64,000 nucleotides of DNA from Paenibacillus sp. FSL R5-0912 (GCF_000758605.1 NZ_CP009282.1:2108001-2172000); one strand, 5' to 3'; shown: positions 54,461-63,844, counted from the stretch's first letter. Notes: a model not told the origin generated them from the sequence alone. Numbers and translations are program-made.

Positions 54461-55294
54461 TCAGGTACGCGGAAGCTTCCCTCCATACTGCGCCCGCAGC
54501 TGCTGGAGCTTGTCAAGATTGCTCAGGTTATGATCCCGGTTGACCAGTCCTACACCGAGAATCAGATTCTCAATGATATAAATAGGGCCGACCATTGAAT
54601 GAAACTCCCAAACCTCGCCTCTTCCGGCATACAACACGATATCTGCATCCTGTGAACGGGGATATACAAGTCTGTCAGTGATCAGAATGACCTGATAAGC
54701 TGCCTCCCGTGAATGGTCCAGAATCACCTCGATTTCAGGTAACAGCTGCACAAATCCAAAAACCAGTACCACATCCTGTTTGTCAGCATGCATTAGGGTC
54801 TCCAGCAGCTCATGGCCGCTCGGAGCCATCCGCTTCATCTGAAGACCAAAGCGCGCCATCCGGTAGATCATCAGTTCAGCCAGTCCGCCGCAGGGGCCGG
54901 GACAATAAACATATACAATCCGTGCAGCAGACAGACTGTTTACCGCGGACTGCAGCGACGTCTCATTCAAATAACGGTGTGTCTCCTGCAGATGGTGAAG
55001 GGAATTATTCAGCAGCAGCTGGGGGAGTGAACTATCATCGGATCGCTCCATTGCGTCACGCATTTTAACCGAGGGCGTAGATTCGAACCGGAACCGTAGC
55101 CGGTTTTTGAAATCCTTGGCATGCTTGTAGCCGGCTGCTTTCCAGAAACGTGAGACGGAGGCGATGCTCAAATGGAGCTCGTCAGCAACTTCCTGCTCTG
55201 TCATATAGACAACCCGCTGCTCATTCTTCTGGATAAAATCGGCGATGATCCGCTGGTTGGGTGAGAACGGGCGGTGATTCCAGTCTTTATACAT
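54461..55294 (-). CDS. MurR/RpiR-family transcriptional regulator
   Basis: 277 aa with an N-terminal HTH_6 domain (about 1-78, with the recognition part LSIASVSRFWKAAGY) and a C-terminal SIS domain (about 115-245) that binds phosphosugars in this family. GGAGG lies 8 bases before the ATG. It is divergent from the ECF transporter genes, with a nested palindrome in between, so it most likely controls them in response to a phosphorylated sugar or related compound. Confidence 0.92.
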   Translation of the reverse strand: MYKDWNHRPFSPNQRIIADFIQKNEQRVVYMTEQEVADELHLSIASVSRFWKAAGYKHAKDFKNRLRFRFESTPSVKMRDAMERSDDSSLPQLLLNNSLHHLQETHRYLNETSLQSAVNSLSAARIVYVYCPGPCGGLAELMIYRMARFGLQMKRMAPSGHELLETLMHADKQDVVLVFGFVQLLPEIEVILDHSREAAYQVILITDRLVYPRSQDADIVLYAGRGEVWEFHSMVGPIYIIENLILGVGLVNRDHNLSNLDKLQQLRAQYGGKLPRT

Positions 55295-55330
55295 ATGCGT
55301 TTCCTCCGGATGTGCTCTTTTTACACAATA

Positions 55331-55368
55331 TAACGCTTGAAGATGTTGTAAATATTTTTACAGCGTTA
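55331..55368. promoter_or_regulatory. Nested palindrome, candidate RpiR operator
   Basis: TGTAAATATTTTTACA (55347-55362) is a near-perfect palindrome enclosed by TAACGC (55331) and GCGTTA (55363). It lies between the divergent regulator and ECF genes. A TATAAT without a good -35 follows at 55434, which would suit activation or repression from this site. Confidence 0.6.
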
Positions 55369-55472
55369 AAAATTCTGAAAAAAATATTACTCCGGCTTAA
55401 CAAATGGAAAAACCTGTGCTGACATGGCCTTTTTATAATAAAGATAAATTCCTGTAGGGAGGCCAACTGTTT

Positions 55473-56351
55473 ATGAGCACGTTAAAGACCCGCTACACGC
55501 TGACCCAATCTCAAAAAATGATGATTTTTGTGCTGTCGATGTCGCTTTATGGTTTGTCTAATATGTTTACGGAGCTGGTGCCTAGCATCCAGTTGGGTCC
55601 GGTTGAATTGTCGATTGAATATTTCGCTTTCATTCCTCTGACCTTATGTATGCTGTTTCACCCGTTGTATGCAGCTGTTGGAGCGGCTGTCGGCGAAGTG
55701 ATCTTTGGTGAGCTGATGCTGGGTCAATTCGGCGGACTGGGCGAACTGGAGAAATTCATTACCTTCTCTCTTGCGATGTATACAGCAGGCCTTATGGTAT
55801 CCGATCCGAAGAACCGTAGACAGGTAGGCGCAGCCGCAATTACCGGAGTGGCGATTCACCAGTTTTTTAGCTCAGCGGTAGATATCTTGAAGGTATGGGT
55901 CGGTGTGGAGGAACTGGAAGCGGTTAAGGGTCTGGCGGAAAGTATCGTCATCATCGAAGGTGTCGGATTTCTGAATGATGTGCTGTTCTCGGGCATTCTG
56001 TTCGCCCTTCTGCCTACGATGTATCTGGTTCCCCGCTTGTACGGCAAGATTGAGCCGCTGCTCGGCATGAAGCCGCGTGAGCGGAATATGAAATATGCAT
56101 CCGGGGTCTGGCTGTCGCCAAAGCTTGTCATTTCAGGTACGATTCTGATCATGGTTGCGCTAGGTTCTGAATTGTTGTCGGAATCAGGCTGGAACTTCGG
56201 TGATTTTGAATTTGCCTGGGCTGAATCAGGTGAGGAAAAGCTGATCTGGCTGAGCATGCTGGTTGCCGTCATCATTGCGGTTGTGACCATTCTATCGCTA
56301 ATCCGGCGTGCTGCACGCAGGCGTCAGGAAGGAGGACAGGCAGATGCATGA
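55473..56351 (+). CDS. ECF transporter substrate-binding membrane protein (S component)
   Basis: 292 aa with about six to seven membrane helices in the first 200 residues. It has short polar segments typical of S components (FIPLTLCMLFHP, GAAVGEVIFGELM) and a further helix near the C-terminus. Its identity rests mainly on gene context: the A and T components follow with overlapping starts. GTAGGGAGG lies before the ATG. The substrate cannot be assigned; none of the usual vitamin or metal S-component signatures is evident. Confidence 0.8.
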   Translation: MSTLKTRYTLTQSQKMMIFVLSMSLYGLSNMFTELVPSIQLGPVELSIEYFAFIPLTLCMLFHPLYAAVGAAVGEVIFGELMLGQFGGLGELEKFITFSLAMYTAGLMVSDPKNRRQVGAAAITGVAIHQFFSSAVDILKVWVGVEELEAVKGLAESIVIIEGVGFLNDVLFSGILFALLPTMYLVPRLYGKIEPLLGMKPRERNMKYASGVWLSPKLVISGTILIMVALGSELLSESGWNFGDFEFAWAESGEEKLIWLSMLVAVIIAVVTILSLIRRAARRRQEGGQADA

Positions 56352-58092
56352 ACTGGTCCTGGAGCTTAGAGGAGTGTCCTTTACTTACCCGGGGGCGGAA
56401 CAATCTGTACTGCGGGATGTATCCCTGCAACTGGAGAAAGGGGATTTTGTTGCCGTGATCGGCAGCAACGGATCCGGCAAATCCACACTCTGTAAATGCT
56501 TCAATGGATTAATCCCGCATTATTACACAGGAGATTTCACCGGAGAAGCGGTGATTTGCGGTCAACCGGCGGAAGGGCGGAGTGTCGCTGAACTATCCAG
56601 GCATATCGGTTATGTCTATCAGGACTTCGAGAACCAGCTGGTGCGTCCAACCGTGCTTGATGATGTTTCTTTTACCCCGCTGAACTATGGTTTTGCGGAC
56701 TACAAGGAACGGGGAGAACGGGCGCTGGCGTTGACCGGACTTAGCGAACTGAGAAATGAATTTATCTGGCAGCTTAGCGGTGGGCAAAAGCACTTGCTGG
56801 CTCTTGCGGGAGCACTGGCAATGGATCCGGAAATACTGGTCATAGATGAGCCGGTAGCCCAGCTTGATCCGCAGCATGCACGTCATATCTATGATATCCT
56901 GCGGCAATTGAATGAGCTGCACGGGAAGACCATCGTAGTCATTGAGCACCATGCCGAATTTATAGCAGAATACTGCAGGAACGTTATCCTAATGGATAAA
57001 GGATCCATACGCTGGCAGAAGCCGGTACGTGATGCTTTGTCCTCTGTACAAGAATTGCTGGAGCTTGGCATTTATCCGCCGGATGTGACCAGAGCTGTCT
57101 GGATGCTGGAGGAGAATGACCGGAATGCAGGACAGTTCCCTTTGACCCCTGAAGAGGGGCTTGACCGGATGATCCGCCGTAAAGGGCCGGCTGGGCAGGC
57201 CGGGTCCGCCTATCCAGTCTGCGGGCAGATCCGCACAGGCGTAGGAGATGTGGATTCTATCGTTAAAATGAAGGATGTTCACCTGTCGTACCGCACGATT
57301 CACAAGACACTTCATCCTGTTTTGAACGGGGTAAAGCTGGAGCTCAAACACGGGGAATCGGTAGCCCTTATCGGTAACAACGGTGCAGGGAAATCATCCT
57401 TAATGAAACTGATTTCAGGTATTGCCAGACCCTCCTCAGGAACGGTTAATGTGAAAGGCATAGAAGTCAATGGTGTGCCGCCCGAGCGCCTGTCCGGTAC
57501 GGTTGCTTATGTATTTCAGAATCCGGAGGATATGTTTATCGAGGATTCTGTACGCAAAGAAATCTCCTATTATCTGAAGGCCCGGAAGTTAGCGGATACA
57601 GACCGGAGAGTAGAAGAGATGCTCCAGGCGTTCCGGCTTAGTGAGCTCGCTGAGCGGGATGCCCGTCTGCTGAGCGGCGGCCAGCAGCGGCGGGTATCCC
57701 TGGCAATCGGTGCCGCTGTCCGCCCTGCAGTTATGCTGCTTGACGAGCCCACCGCGAATCTGGATATTTCGACCAAGCAGGAAATGGTTAGCGTCCTTGA
57801 GACATTGCGGAGCCATGTGGAGACGGTGGTAATCGCCACTCATGATATGCAGCTTGTGTCTGAATGGGCCAGTAGAATTATTGTTATGCATCAGGGACAG
57901 ATCATTGCTGACGGAACGAAGGATGAAATATTTGCTGACGGAATGCTCTTGAGGCGTGCCGGATTGGCAGAGACACAATTAATGAAGCTAAGCCGCATAC
58001 TCGGCCTGCCGCGCATTTGCTGCAGCCTGGACGAGTTTGTGAGCCAAGTGGAGCTACAGAAGGAGGTGGCCGGAATCTATGGAGGCTGTTAA
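56344..58092 (+). CDS. ECF transporter fused ATPase (A-A')
   Basis: 582 aa with two ATPase halves: GSNGSGKST at about 40-48 with LSGGQKHLLALAGAL and VIDEPVAQLDP, and GNNGAGKSS near 345 with LSGGQQRRVSLAIGAA and LLDEPTANLD. Both Walker A lysines are present, so both sites could hydrolyse ATP. The ATG at 56344 overlaps the S-component stop by 8 bases. In most Firmicutes EcfA and EcfA' are separate proteins; fusion in a dedicated (group I) system is a minority layout. Confidence 0.9.
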   Translation: MHELVLELRGVSFTYPGAEQSVLRDVSLQLEKGDFVAVIGSNGSGKSTLCKCFNGLIPHYYTGDFTGEAVICGQPAEGRSVAELSRHIGYVYQDFENQLVRPTVLDDVSFTPLNYGFADYKERGERALALTGLSELRNEFIWQLSGGQKHLLALAGALAMDPEILVIDEPVAQLDPQHARHIYDILRQLNELHGKTIVVIEHHAEFIAEYCRNVILMDKGSIRWQKPVRDALSSVQELLELGIYPPDVTRAVWMLEENDRNAGQFPLTPEEGLDRMIRRKGPAGQAGSAYPVCGQIRTGVGDVDSIVKMKDVHLSYRTIHKTLHPVLNGVKLELKHGESVALIGNNGAGKSSLMKLISGIARPSSGTVNVKGIEVNGVPPERLSGTVAYVFQNPEDMFIEDSVRKEISYYLKARKLADTDRRVEEMLQAFRLSELAERDARLLSGGQQRRVSLAIGAAVRPAVMLLDEPTANLDISTKQEMVSVLETLRSHVETVVIATHDMQLVSEWASRIIVMHQGQIIADGTKDEIFADGMLLRRAGLAETQLMKLSRILGLPRICCSLDEFVSQVELQKEVAGIYGGC

Positions 58093-58912
58093 AAAAGCGC
58101 TGGACCGGATCTCTGTAGAACAGATCAAGCTGGAATTACTGGGAACCGCGTATAACAACAGCGCTACCTTTCTGGGCAGGCTTGACCCCCGGACACTGCT
58201 GTTATGGTATTTGTTTTTTGCCATCGTGCCCTGGTTTGTGCATAACCGGACAATCTTATTAGGAATGTTCGTGTTCATGGTCATAACAACTGTCCTGTCA
58301 CGGGTTAGTCCGCTAATCATCTGTATCCTGTGCCTTGGCCTGACCGGCCAGATCGGCTGGATGTTCGTGCTGACGCTTTTTTTCGGAGGGGGGAGTGAAT
58401 CCCTGCTGCCAATGTTAACGTTGACGCTGAAGCTTTCTGTCATTTCACTGGCGAGCATCACTGTATTCTCCAGTCTGGACCCCGAACGGCTTAGTGACGG
58501 ACTTTTATCCTTAGGCATACCTGATGCCTTTGCATTTAGTTTATCTTACGGTTATCGTATTCTGCCTACTTTGCTGGAAGAATTCCACCAGATATTGTTG
58601 TCCTTCAGACTCAGGGGGCAAAGACCGCATCGTCACGGGGTGTTCTACTGGAGAACAGCTGCGTATTACTTGCGGATTGTGGTGCTGGTCTTCTACCCGC
58701 TCATGCTCAATACAGCCAAACGGTCGCGAACCACGATTGAAGCACTGGAGACACGCGGATTCAGCTACGGTCTCAGCAATCCGAAGGTGAAGAAGATCAA
58801 GCTGTCCTATTTGCGGATGAAGAGGCCGGACTGGGCTTTTTTATCCGGTTCAACGATTTACATTATACTGCTGTTCTGGTTTGGAACCCTGTACCCTGAG
58901 CTGGTGTATTAA
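58079..58912 (+). CDS. ECF transporter transmembrane protein T
   Basis: 277 aa with about five to six membrane helices and two cytoplasmic Arg-Gly coupling motifs (FRLRGQ near 177 and ETRGFSYG near 223), which correspond to the paired AxxARG helices that contact the ATPases. AGGAGGTGG lies upstream, and the start is inside the A-A' gene (14-base overlap), so S, A and T are coupled. Confidence 0.9.
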   Translation: MEAVKKALDRISVEQIKLELLGTAYNNSATFLGRLDPRTLLLWYLFFAIVPWFVHNRTILLGMFVFMVITTVLSRVSPLIICILCLGLTGQIGWMFVLTLFFGGGSESLLPMLTLTLKLSVISLASITVFSSLDPERLSDGLLSLGIPDAFAFSLSYGYRILPTLLEEFHQILLSFRLRGQRPHRHGVFYWRTAAYYLRIVVLVFYPLMLNTAKRSRTTIEALETRGFSYGLSNPKVKKIKLSYLRMKRPDWAFLSGSTIYIILLFWFGTLYPELVY

Positions 58913-58946
58913 CCTAATCTGCAAACTTAAAAGGAGCCTAACCTAT

Positions 58947-59741
58947 ATGAATATTGATCTGCACACACACGGCAAATTGTCCAAGAAATCAGCATTTTCC
59001 CCGGCGTATTTCGCAGAAATGATGTCGGAAGCTAAAGTGAACGGACTGCAGGCAGCCGCTTTGACAGAGCATTTTAATACTTCTAATTTCTTCGCAATGT
59101 ACGAGGCACTGGATCAGATGTATCCCTATAACGGACATTACTATGATGTGGACGGGCTGAAGCTGTTTCCGGGAATGGAAGTGGATATTGCCGAGACAGG
59201 CCACATCCTGCTGATCGGGCTTAAGGAGAATGTTCTTGCTGTCCGTTCTTTGCTGGAAGATTACACTGCTCAGTGTAGCTTTATTCCTTTCAAAAGACTG
59301 CTGGATCTGGCGGATGAATTCAATCTGTGGAAAATAGGGGCCCATCCGTTCCGCACCTCTACTCCACTTCATCAATTGGACCCTCAGCTGCTTAAGCGGC
59401 TGGATGCGTTTGATTTCAATGCTAAAGACATTTACGTGCAGGGGGCTGAAGCCTACAAGAACCTGATTACGCCATTTGCAGAGAAGCTTGGCGTTCCTGT
59501 GGTTGCCGGCAGTGACAGTCATCAATGCCTGCAGTATGGCAGCGTAATGAACCGGCTACATGTATCCTGCTCTACAGTTGAGGAATTGAAGGAGGCTATT
59601 AAGCAGGGGGACTATGAGATGGAGCTTTCACCGTGTCTCCATACCAAGGTGAAGGCTTCGGTCATGATGAAGAAGCTGCTGAAGCAGCTTGCCGGCGAAG
59701 CGCCTTCAAGAGATGAAGCGGAGATTGGCTATCTGGCTTAA
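58947..59741 (+). CDS. PHP-domain metal-dependent phosphoesterase
   Basis: 264 aa from the ATG at 58947 (AAAAGGAG upstream). PHP motifs are in order: DLHTHG (His6, His8), ALTEHF, GMEVDI, KIGAHPFR and GSDSHQ. These are the trinuclear metal ligands of histidinol-phosphatase-like or RNase AM-like hydrolases. It follows ecfT after 34 bases and is likely in the same operon. It may dephosphorylate a ligand linked to the imported compound. The substrate is unknown. Confidence 0.88.
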   Translation: MNIDLHTHGKLSKKSAFSPAYFAEMMSEAKVNGLQAAALTEHFNTSNFFAMYEALDQMYPYNGHYYDVDGLKLFPGMEVDIAETGHILLIGLKENVLAVRSLLEDYTAQCSFIPFKRLLDLADEFNLWKIGAHPFRTSTPLHQLDPQLLKRLDAFDFNAKDIYVQGAEAYKNLITPFAEKLGVPVVAGSDSHQCLQYGSVMNRLHVSCSTVEELKEAIKQGDYEMELSPCLHTKVKASVMMKKLLKQLAGEAPSRDEAEIGYLA

Positions 59742-59756
59742 AGCGGCCCTAAAATA

Positions 59757-59798
59757 CTATGAAGTCATGTCCGGACTCCTCCGGCCATGACTTCATAG
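59757..59798. terminator. Hairpin after the ECF/PHP operon
   Basis: CTATGAAGTCATG...CCGG pairs with CCGG...CATGACTTCATAG, about 17 bp. The T run is weak. It lies between convergent genes. Confidence 0.7.
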
Positions 59799-59847
59799 GT
59801 AATGTCTTCTATGCTTCCGGGGATGATTTACGCTACGTCTTGCGGTT

Positions 59848-60306
59848 TTAAGCAAAAGCCAGATTCAATGCCTGCGGATGGAAGGAACCCATAATTTTAT
59901 AAGCTTTTAAATGCGGATTGTTCATATCATTATCGTAAATAATCATATGCTGCCTGCCCTTGAGAATGATATCAAACCGCTGCTTCCGGTCAGCCTGTAC
60001 GATGGTAATATAATAGCTGTATTTGTTGTCTGTGCTTACATTCCGCGCTGATTTCATTAACCGGACGTCGGCGAAATCATCACATATTTGTTTGATGGCC
60101 TCCGGCTCCGTAACCACAATATCCTTCTGTTCACCGGGAACAGAGGACAGACGGGTGATTTCAAGGGAGGCGATATCCTCCAGCCGGATGGTTCTGGCCA
60201 CCACTTTTTTGAAGGAAGTGTAACGGTTTGCTGTATAGGTCATTAGAGAAACACCAGCTGCGGTCAGGATGGCGCCGGCAAGCATATATTTTTTGCTTTT
60301 GTCCAT
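59848..60306 (-). CDS. Membrane-anchored protein, function unknown
   Basis: 152 aa with an N-terminal signal or anchor helix (about 7-25) and an extracytoplasmic alpha/beta domain. The pattern I-x-x-I-E-I-T-R-L near residue 48 and a repeated DIILKG/YYITIV strand layout may place it near the DUF5301 group, but I am not sure. GGGAGGAAC precedes the ATG. It stands alone, convergent with the PHP gene. Confidence 0.7.
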   Translation of the reverse strand: MDKSKKYMLAGAILTAAGVSLMTYTANRYTSFKKVVARTIRLEDIASLEITRLSSVPGEQKDIVVTEPEAIKQICDDFADVRLMKSARNVSTDNKYSYYITIVQADRKQRFDIILKGRQHMIIYDNDMNNPHLKAYKIMGSFHPQALNLAFA

Positions 60307-60383
60307 GGTTCAGTTCCTCCCAGTCATACGATTGTGTAAGTCCCAATTATAAAACTATAAACATCCGCACGCAAATTCACTTA

Positions 60384-60413
60384 CTTTAATTACTTAATGA
60401 TTTCTTTAATTAC
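60384..60413 (+). promoter_or_regulatory. Direct repeat upstream of the flavolipoprotein gene
   Basis: CTTTAATTAC occurs at 60384-60393 and again at 60404-60413, exactly 20 bases (two helical turns) apart, in A/T-rich DNA. TATGAT at 60444 has a poor -35 (TTCCAA at 60420), so transcription may need an activator bound to these repeats. Confidence 0.5.
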
Positions 60414-60485
60414 GTAAGCTTCCAAGGACAGCCCTTTTGCGGATATGATAATTGTGAAAATATGCACAAGGGGGCAAGCGTTACT

Positions 60486-62045
60486 ATGAAAAAGAGATAT
60501 GCAGCGACTCTTATACTCGTTCTTTCCGTTATGCTGGTTATCGCAGGCTGCGGTAACAACAATGCTAACGGCAGTGTCAATGAGAGCAAGGGTAAGAATA
60601 GCGCAACCACAGAGCCTGCAGCAACCACTGCACCTAAAGAGACAGCCGAAGCCGTATCGGGAGCATCCGAAGCGAGCTATACACCGTACGATCAGTTAAA
60701 AGATAAATATGATATCATCATTGTCGGCGCAGGCGGTGCCGGAATGTCGGCAGCGCTGGAAGCCAAGGCTAACGGCATGAACCCGGTTATTCTCGAGAAA
60801 ATGCCGGTTGCCGGCGGTAATACTACCAAATCCTCTTCGGGTATGAACGCTTCGCATACGAAGTTCCAGAAGGAGCAGGGCATCGAGGACACCAATGATC
60901 TGTTCTATGAAGAGACGCTAAAAGGCGGTCACGACACGAATAACAAGGAATTGCTCCGTTTCTTCGTGGATAATTCCGCAAGTGCCATTGACTGGCTGGA
61001 TTCAATTGGAATCCGTTTGAACAATATTACGATTACCGGCGGAATGAAAGAGAAGCGTACCCACCGTCCCGAAGACGGTTCAGCAGTCGGTCAATATCTG
61101 GTTGCAGGACTCGTAAGAAATGTACAAGAGCAAGGGATTCCATTGTTCGTTAATGCGGACGTGAAGGAACTTACAGTGCAAGATGGCAAGGTGAACGGCG
61201 TCAAGGTGCTGTTTAACCAGGCCGATGAGAAATTGATTACTGGAGCAGCAGTTATTGTTACAACCGGCGGTTTCGGTGCGAACAAGGAATTGATCTCCGA
61301 GGTTAGACCTGATCTGGAAGGATTAGTAACCACGAATCAGATCGGCAGCACCGGCGACGGCATCAAGATGATTGAGAAGGTTGGCGGCACAACGGTGGAT
61401 ATGGATCAGATCCAGGTTCACCCGACAGTACAGCAGGAGAAATCCTACCTGATCGGTGAAGCTGTGCGGGGCGAAGGCGCAATCCTTGTCTCAAGCACCG
61501 GCAAACGTTTCGGTAATGAAATGGATACCCGCGATAAAGTGACGGCTTCCATCAATAAGCTTCCAGAGAAATCCGCTTATCTGGTATTTGATTCCGGTGT
61601 GAAGTCCCGTGTCAAAGCGGTGGACCAGTACATCAAGATGGGTGTTGTCAAAACAGCGGATACCACCCGGGCGCTGGCAGAACAAATGAATGTTCCGGCA
61701 GATCAGCTGAAAACGACCATAGATACCTGGAACAGCGCAGTGAAGAATAAGTCGGATGCGGAATTCGGCAGAACTACAGGTATGGACAATGATCTATCCG
61801 GCGCACCGTACTATGCGATTCAAATCGGCCCGGGAATTCACTACACCATGGGCGGTGTGGTGATTAACACCAATACAGAGGTCTTGAACAAAGACGGCAA
61901 AGCGATCACTGGACTTTTTGCAGCAGGCGAGGTAGTCGGCGGATTACACGGCCAGAACCGGATCGGCGGGAACTCTGTAGCCGAGATCATTATTTTCGGA
62001 CGCCAGGCAGGGATCAAATCTGCTGAATTTGTAAAAGCGCAATAA
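60486..62045 (+). CDS. Fumarate-reductase-like FAD lipoprotein
   Basis: 519 aa. A lipoprotein signal (VIAGC, Cys22) and a Thr/Ala/Glu-rich linker precede a flavocytochrome-c-type FAD_binding_2 domain: DIIIVGAGGAGMSAALEA, then TTGGFGAN, TRD, HYTMGGV and NRIGGNS. These match the Arg/His active-site region of soluble fumarate, urocanate and related reductases. Neither a haem domain nor an FMN_bind domain is present, so the electron donor is unknown. The ATG at 60486 has AAGGGGG upstream. It acts outside the membrane. The exact acceptor cannot be told. Confidence 0.88.
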   Translation: MKKRYAATLILVLSVMLVIAGCGNNNANGSVNESKGKNSATTEPAATTAPKETAEAVSGASEASYTPYDQLKDKYDIIIVGAGGAGMSAALEAKANGMNPVILEKMPVAGGNTTKSSSGMNASHTKFQKEQGIEDTNDLFYEETLKGGHDTNNKELLRFFVDNSASAIDWLDSIGIRLNNITITGGMKEKRTHRPEDGSAVGQYLVAGLVRNVQEQGIPLFVNADVKELTVQDGKVNGVKVLFNQADEKLITGAAVIVTTGGFGANKELISEVRPDLEGLVTTNQIGSTGDGIKMIEKVGGTTVDMDQIQVHPTVQQEKSYLIGEAVRGEGAILVSSTGKRFGNEMDTRDKVTASINKLPEKSAYLVFDSGVKSRVKAVDQYIKMGVVKTADTTRALAEQMNVPADQLKTTIDTWNSAVKNKSDAEFGRTTGMDNDLSGAPYYAIQIGPGIHYTMGGVVINTNTEVLNKDGKAITGLFAAGEVVGGLHGQNRIGGNSVAEIIIFGRQAGIKSAEFVKAQ

Positions 62046-62075
62046 GCTATTATTCCATATTATCGGGTTTATCAT

Positions 62076-62121
62076 AAAAAGGGATGCTCCGCAGCCATCA
62101 GGCTCGCGGACATCCCTTTTT
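62076..62121. terminator. Bidirectional terminator
   Basis: AAAAAGGGATG...CCGC pairs with GCGG...CATCCCTTTTT, so A and T runs flank both sides. It serves the convergent flavolipoprotein and oxidase genes. Confidence 0.88.
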
Positions 62122-62184
62122 GCATGTGCCTTTTGCTGCTCCCGCCGGAAGCAGCAAGGCTCCCTTAGCTATGCTCTATGCTGG

Positions 62185-63423
62185 TTACGCCTGGATTGCC
62201 GGGGACGGCGTAGGCTTCGCTGTACGGGTTAGTGAAAACAGCTCCAGCTCGGGGCGTACCTTGCCGGCAAGGGTATCTGAGAGAAGTTCGGCCGCGATCA
62301 TGCTGTAGACGGTTCCATTGCCCCCGTAGCCTTCAATGAAATAGCAGTGCGGGTACTCCGGATGCGGCCCTATATAAGGCAATCCGTCACGGGTGGAGCC
62401 GAAGACCGCTCCCCAGGAATATTCGGCTTCTATTCCCTGAAGCTCCGGGAACAGGGCGACAAGCTCCTCCAGCAGTCGCTGGCTCTGGGAGAGCACACGA
62501 ACATCGCGGCGCTCCGGACTGGTGAGCTGCTCATCCTTGCCTCCGGCAATGATCCGGCCGTCCGGAGTGGTCCGGAAGTACAAATAGGGCCGCGCGGTTT
62601 CCCAGAGCAGACTATGTTCATACCACTTTGGAAAGTTCAGAACAGGCTTGGTCATAATAGCGTAGGTATTGATCAGCTCCGCACCCCGGTCCTTTTTCAT
62701 ATCCTGGGTTTCATACCCCATGGCAAACACAACATTCTTCGCAATGATCCGGCCATTCTCCGTGTGGCAGACTACGCCGTCAGCACTATATTCATAATTA
62801 AGGGCTTGGGTATGCTCGTAGACGCGGACTCCGCCGGAATGCGCTTTGTCAATCAGACTGTGCACGGTTCGCAGCGGATTAGTCTCGGCATCTCCCCTGG
62901 AGAAGAGCGCAGCCGGTTTGGAGAAGGAATAATGCGAGCGGATGGTTTCTTCATCCCAGAACTCTGAATCAAATCCGTGCCGTGTCAGGTTCTCATGCTC
63001 CAGCCGCAGAGCGGGTACATCTTCAGGAACGCTGGCATACAGCAGACTGCTGCGGGCGATGATCTGCGGATCGATGTCCAGCTTGCCCGGCAATTCAAGA
63101 ATGGAGCGGACGCCCTGCTGGCACAGCTTGTAGAACAGCACGCCGTTCTCTTCCCCGAAGGTATTCATGCAGGCGGTCAGCGATTTGTCATTCGCGATTT
63201 GCAGCAGTCCCGTATTGGCGTGGGAGCTTCCGCTGCCTACCGCTCTTTTGTCGATGAGGACTGTATCTGCTCCGCTGAGGGACATGCGGTAGGACATTAT
63301 CGCCCCGCCCATACCGCCGCCTATAATGAGACAGTCGCAGGTGATATCTCCTTCAAGTACCGGATAAACCGGCGGATGAGGCAGAGTATTCTCCCAGGGC
63401 AGTTGCCCGCTGTTGAGTTTCAT
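62185..63423 (-). CDS. DAO-family FAD-dependent oxidoreductase
   Basis: 412 aa with an N-terminal dinucleotide-binding motif CLIIGGGMGG near residue 32, GSGSSHANTG after it, and a C-terminal WGAVFGSTRDGLPYIGPHP and GYGGNGTV region typical of D-amino-acid/glycine/gamma-glutamylputrescine oxidase relatives. It is cytoplasmic, without a signal peptide. AAAGGAG precedes the ATG. The amine or amino-acid substrate is unknown. It stands alone on the minus strand. Confidence 0.87.
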   Translation of the reverse strand: MKLNSGQLPWENTLPHPPVYPVLEGDITCDCLIIGGGMGGAIMSYRMSLSGADTVLIDKRAVGSGSSHANTGLLQIANDKSLTACMNTFGEENGVLFYKLCQQGVRSILELPGKLDIDPQIIARSSLLYASVPEDVPALRLEHENLTRHGFDSEFWDEETIRSHYSFSKPAALFSRGDAETNPLRTVHSLIDKAHSGGVRVYEHTQALNYEYSADGVVCHTENGRIIAKNVVFAMGYETQDMKKDRGAELINTYAIMTKPVLNFPKWYEHSLLWETARPYLYFRTTPDGRIIAGGKDEQLTSPERRDVRVLSQSQRLLEELVALFPELQGIEAEYSWGAVFGSTRDGLPYIGPHPEYPHCYFIEGYGGNGTVYSMIAAELLSDTLAGKVRPELELFSLTRTAKPTPSPAIQA

Positions 63424-63610
63424 GGTTTGGTCGCTCCTTTGTATGATAACGATAGGGTATTATTTGCAAATGTTCAGCCGCTCATGCGCTGGTATAACGG
63501 TGATGAATCAATTTTGCTGAAGGCACCTTTGCGCTTTTTGGCACATAAAGAATTCCGCTCTGCGGCATACTAAGGAACGCTTGAACATCCAGAAGGAGGG
63601 ATTACCGAAC

Positions 63611-63844
63611 ATGCAATCGAACCAAATGCAGGCACTAAGCGGAAAAGAACTGGAATATATCGCTGATTCCATTTCCAACGAGGATTTGCTGATTAAGCAG
63701 CTGGCCGCTACAGCCGGAACCACTCAAAACTCCACGGTGCAAGGAATCTGTGTACAGCAGATTCAAAGCCACACACACCATATGGACATGCTTGTACAGC
63801 TGCTGCATCAGCATCAGCAATATGCGCCGACGCAGCCGCAATAA
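63611..63844 (+). CDS. Small CotF-like spore coat protein
   Basis: 77 aa from the ATG at 63611, with AAGGAGGG 9 bases upstream; the frame opens earlier at 63581. It is rich in Gln and His, with LSGKELEYIADSISNEDLL and a C-terminal QSHTHHMDML helix. This layout is seen in short partners of CotF-type coat proteins. A second such gene begins at 63974. The assignment is by resemblance and context. Confidence 0.65.
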   Translation: MQSNQMQALSGKELEYIADSISNEDLLIKQLAATAGTTQNSTVQGICVQQIQSHTHHMDMLVQLLHQHQQYAPTQPQ

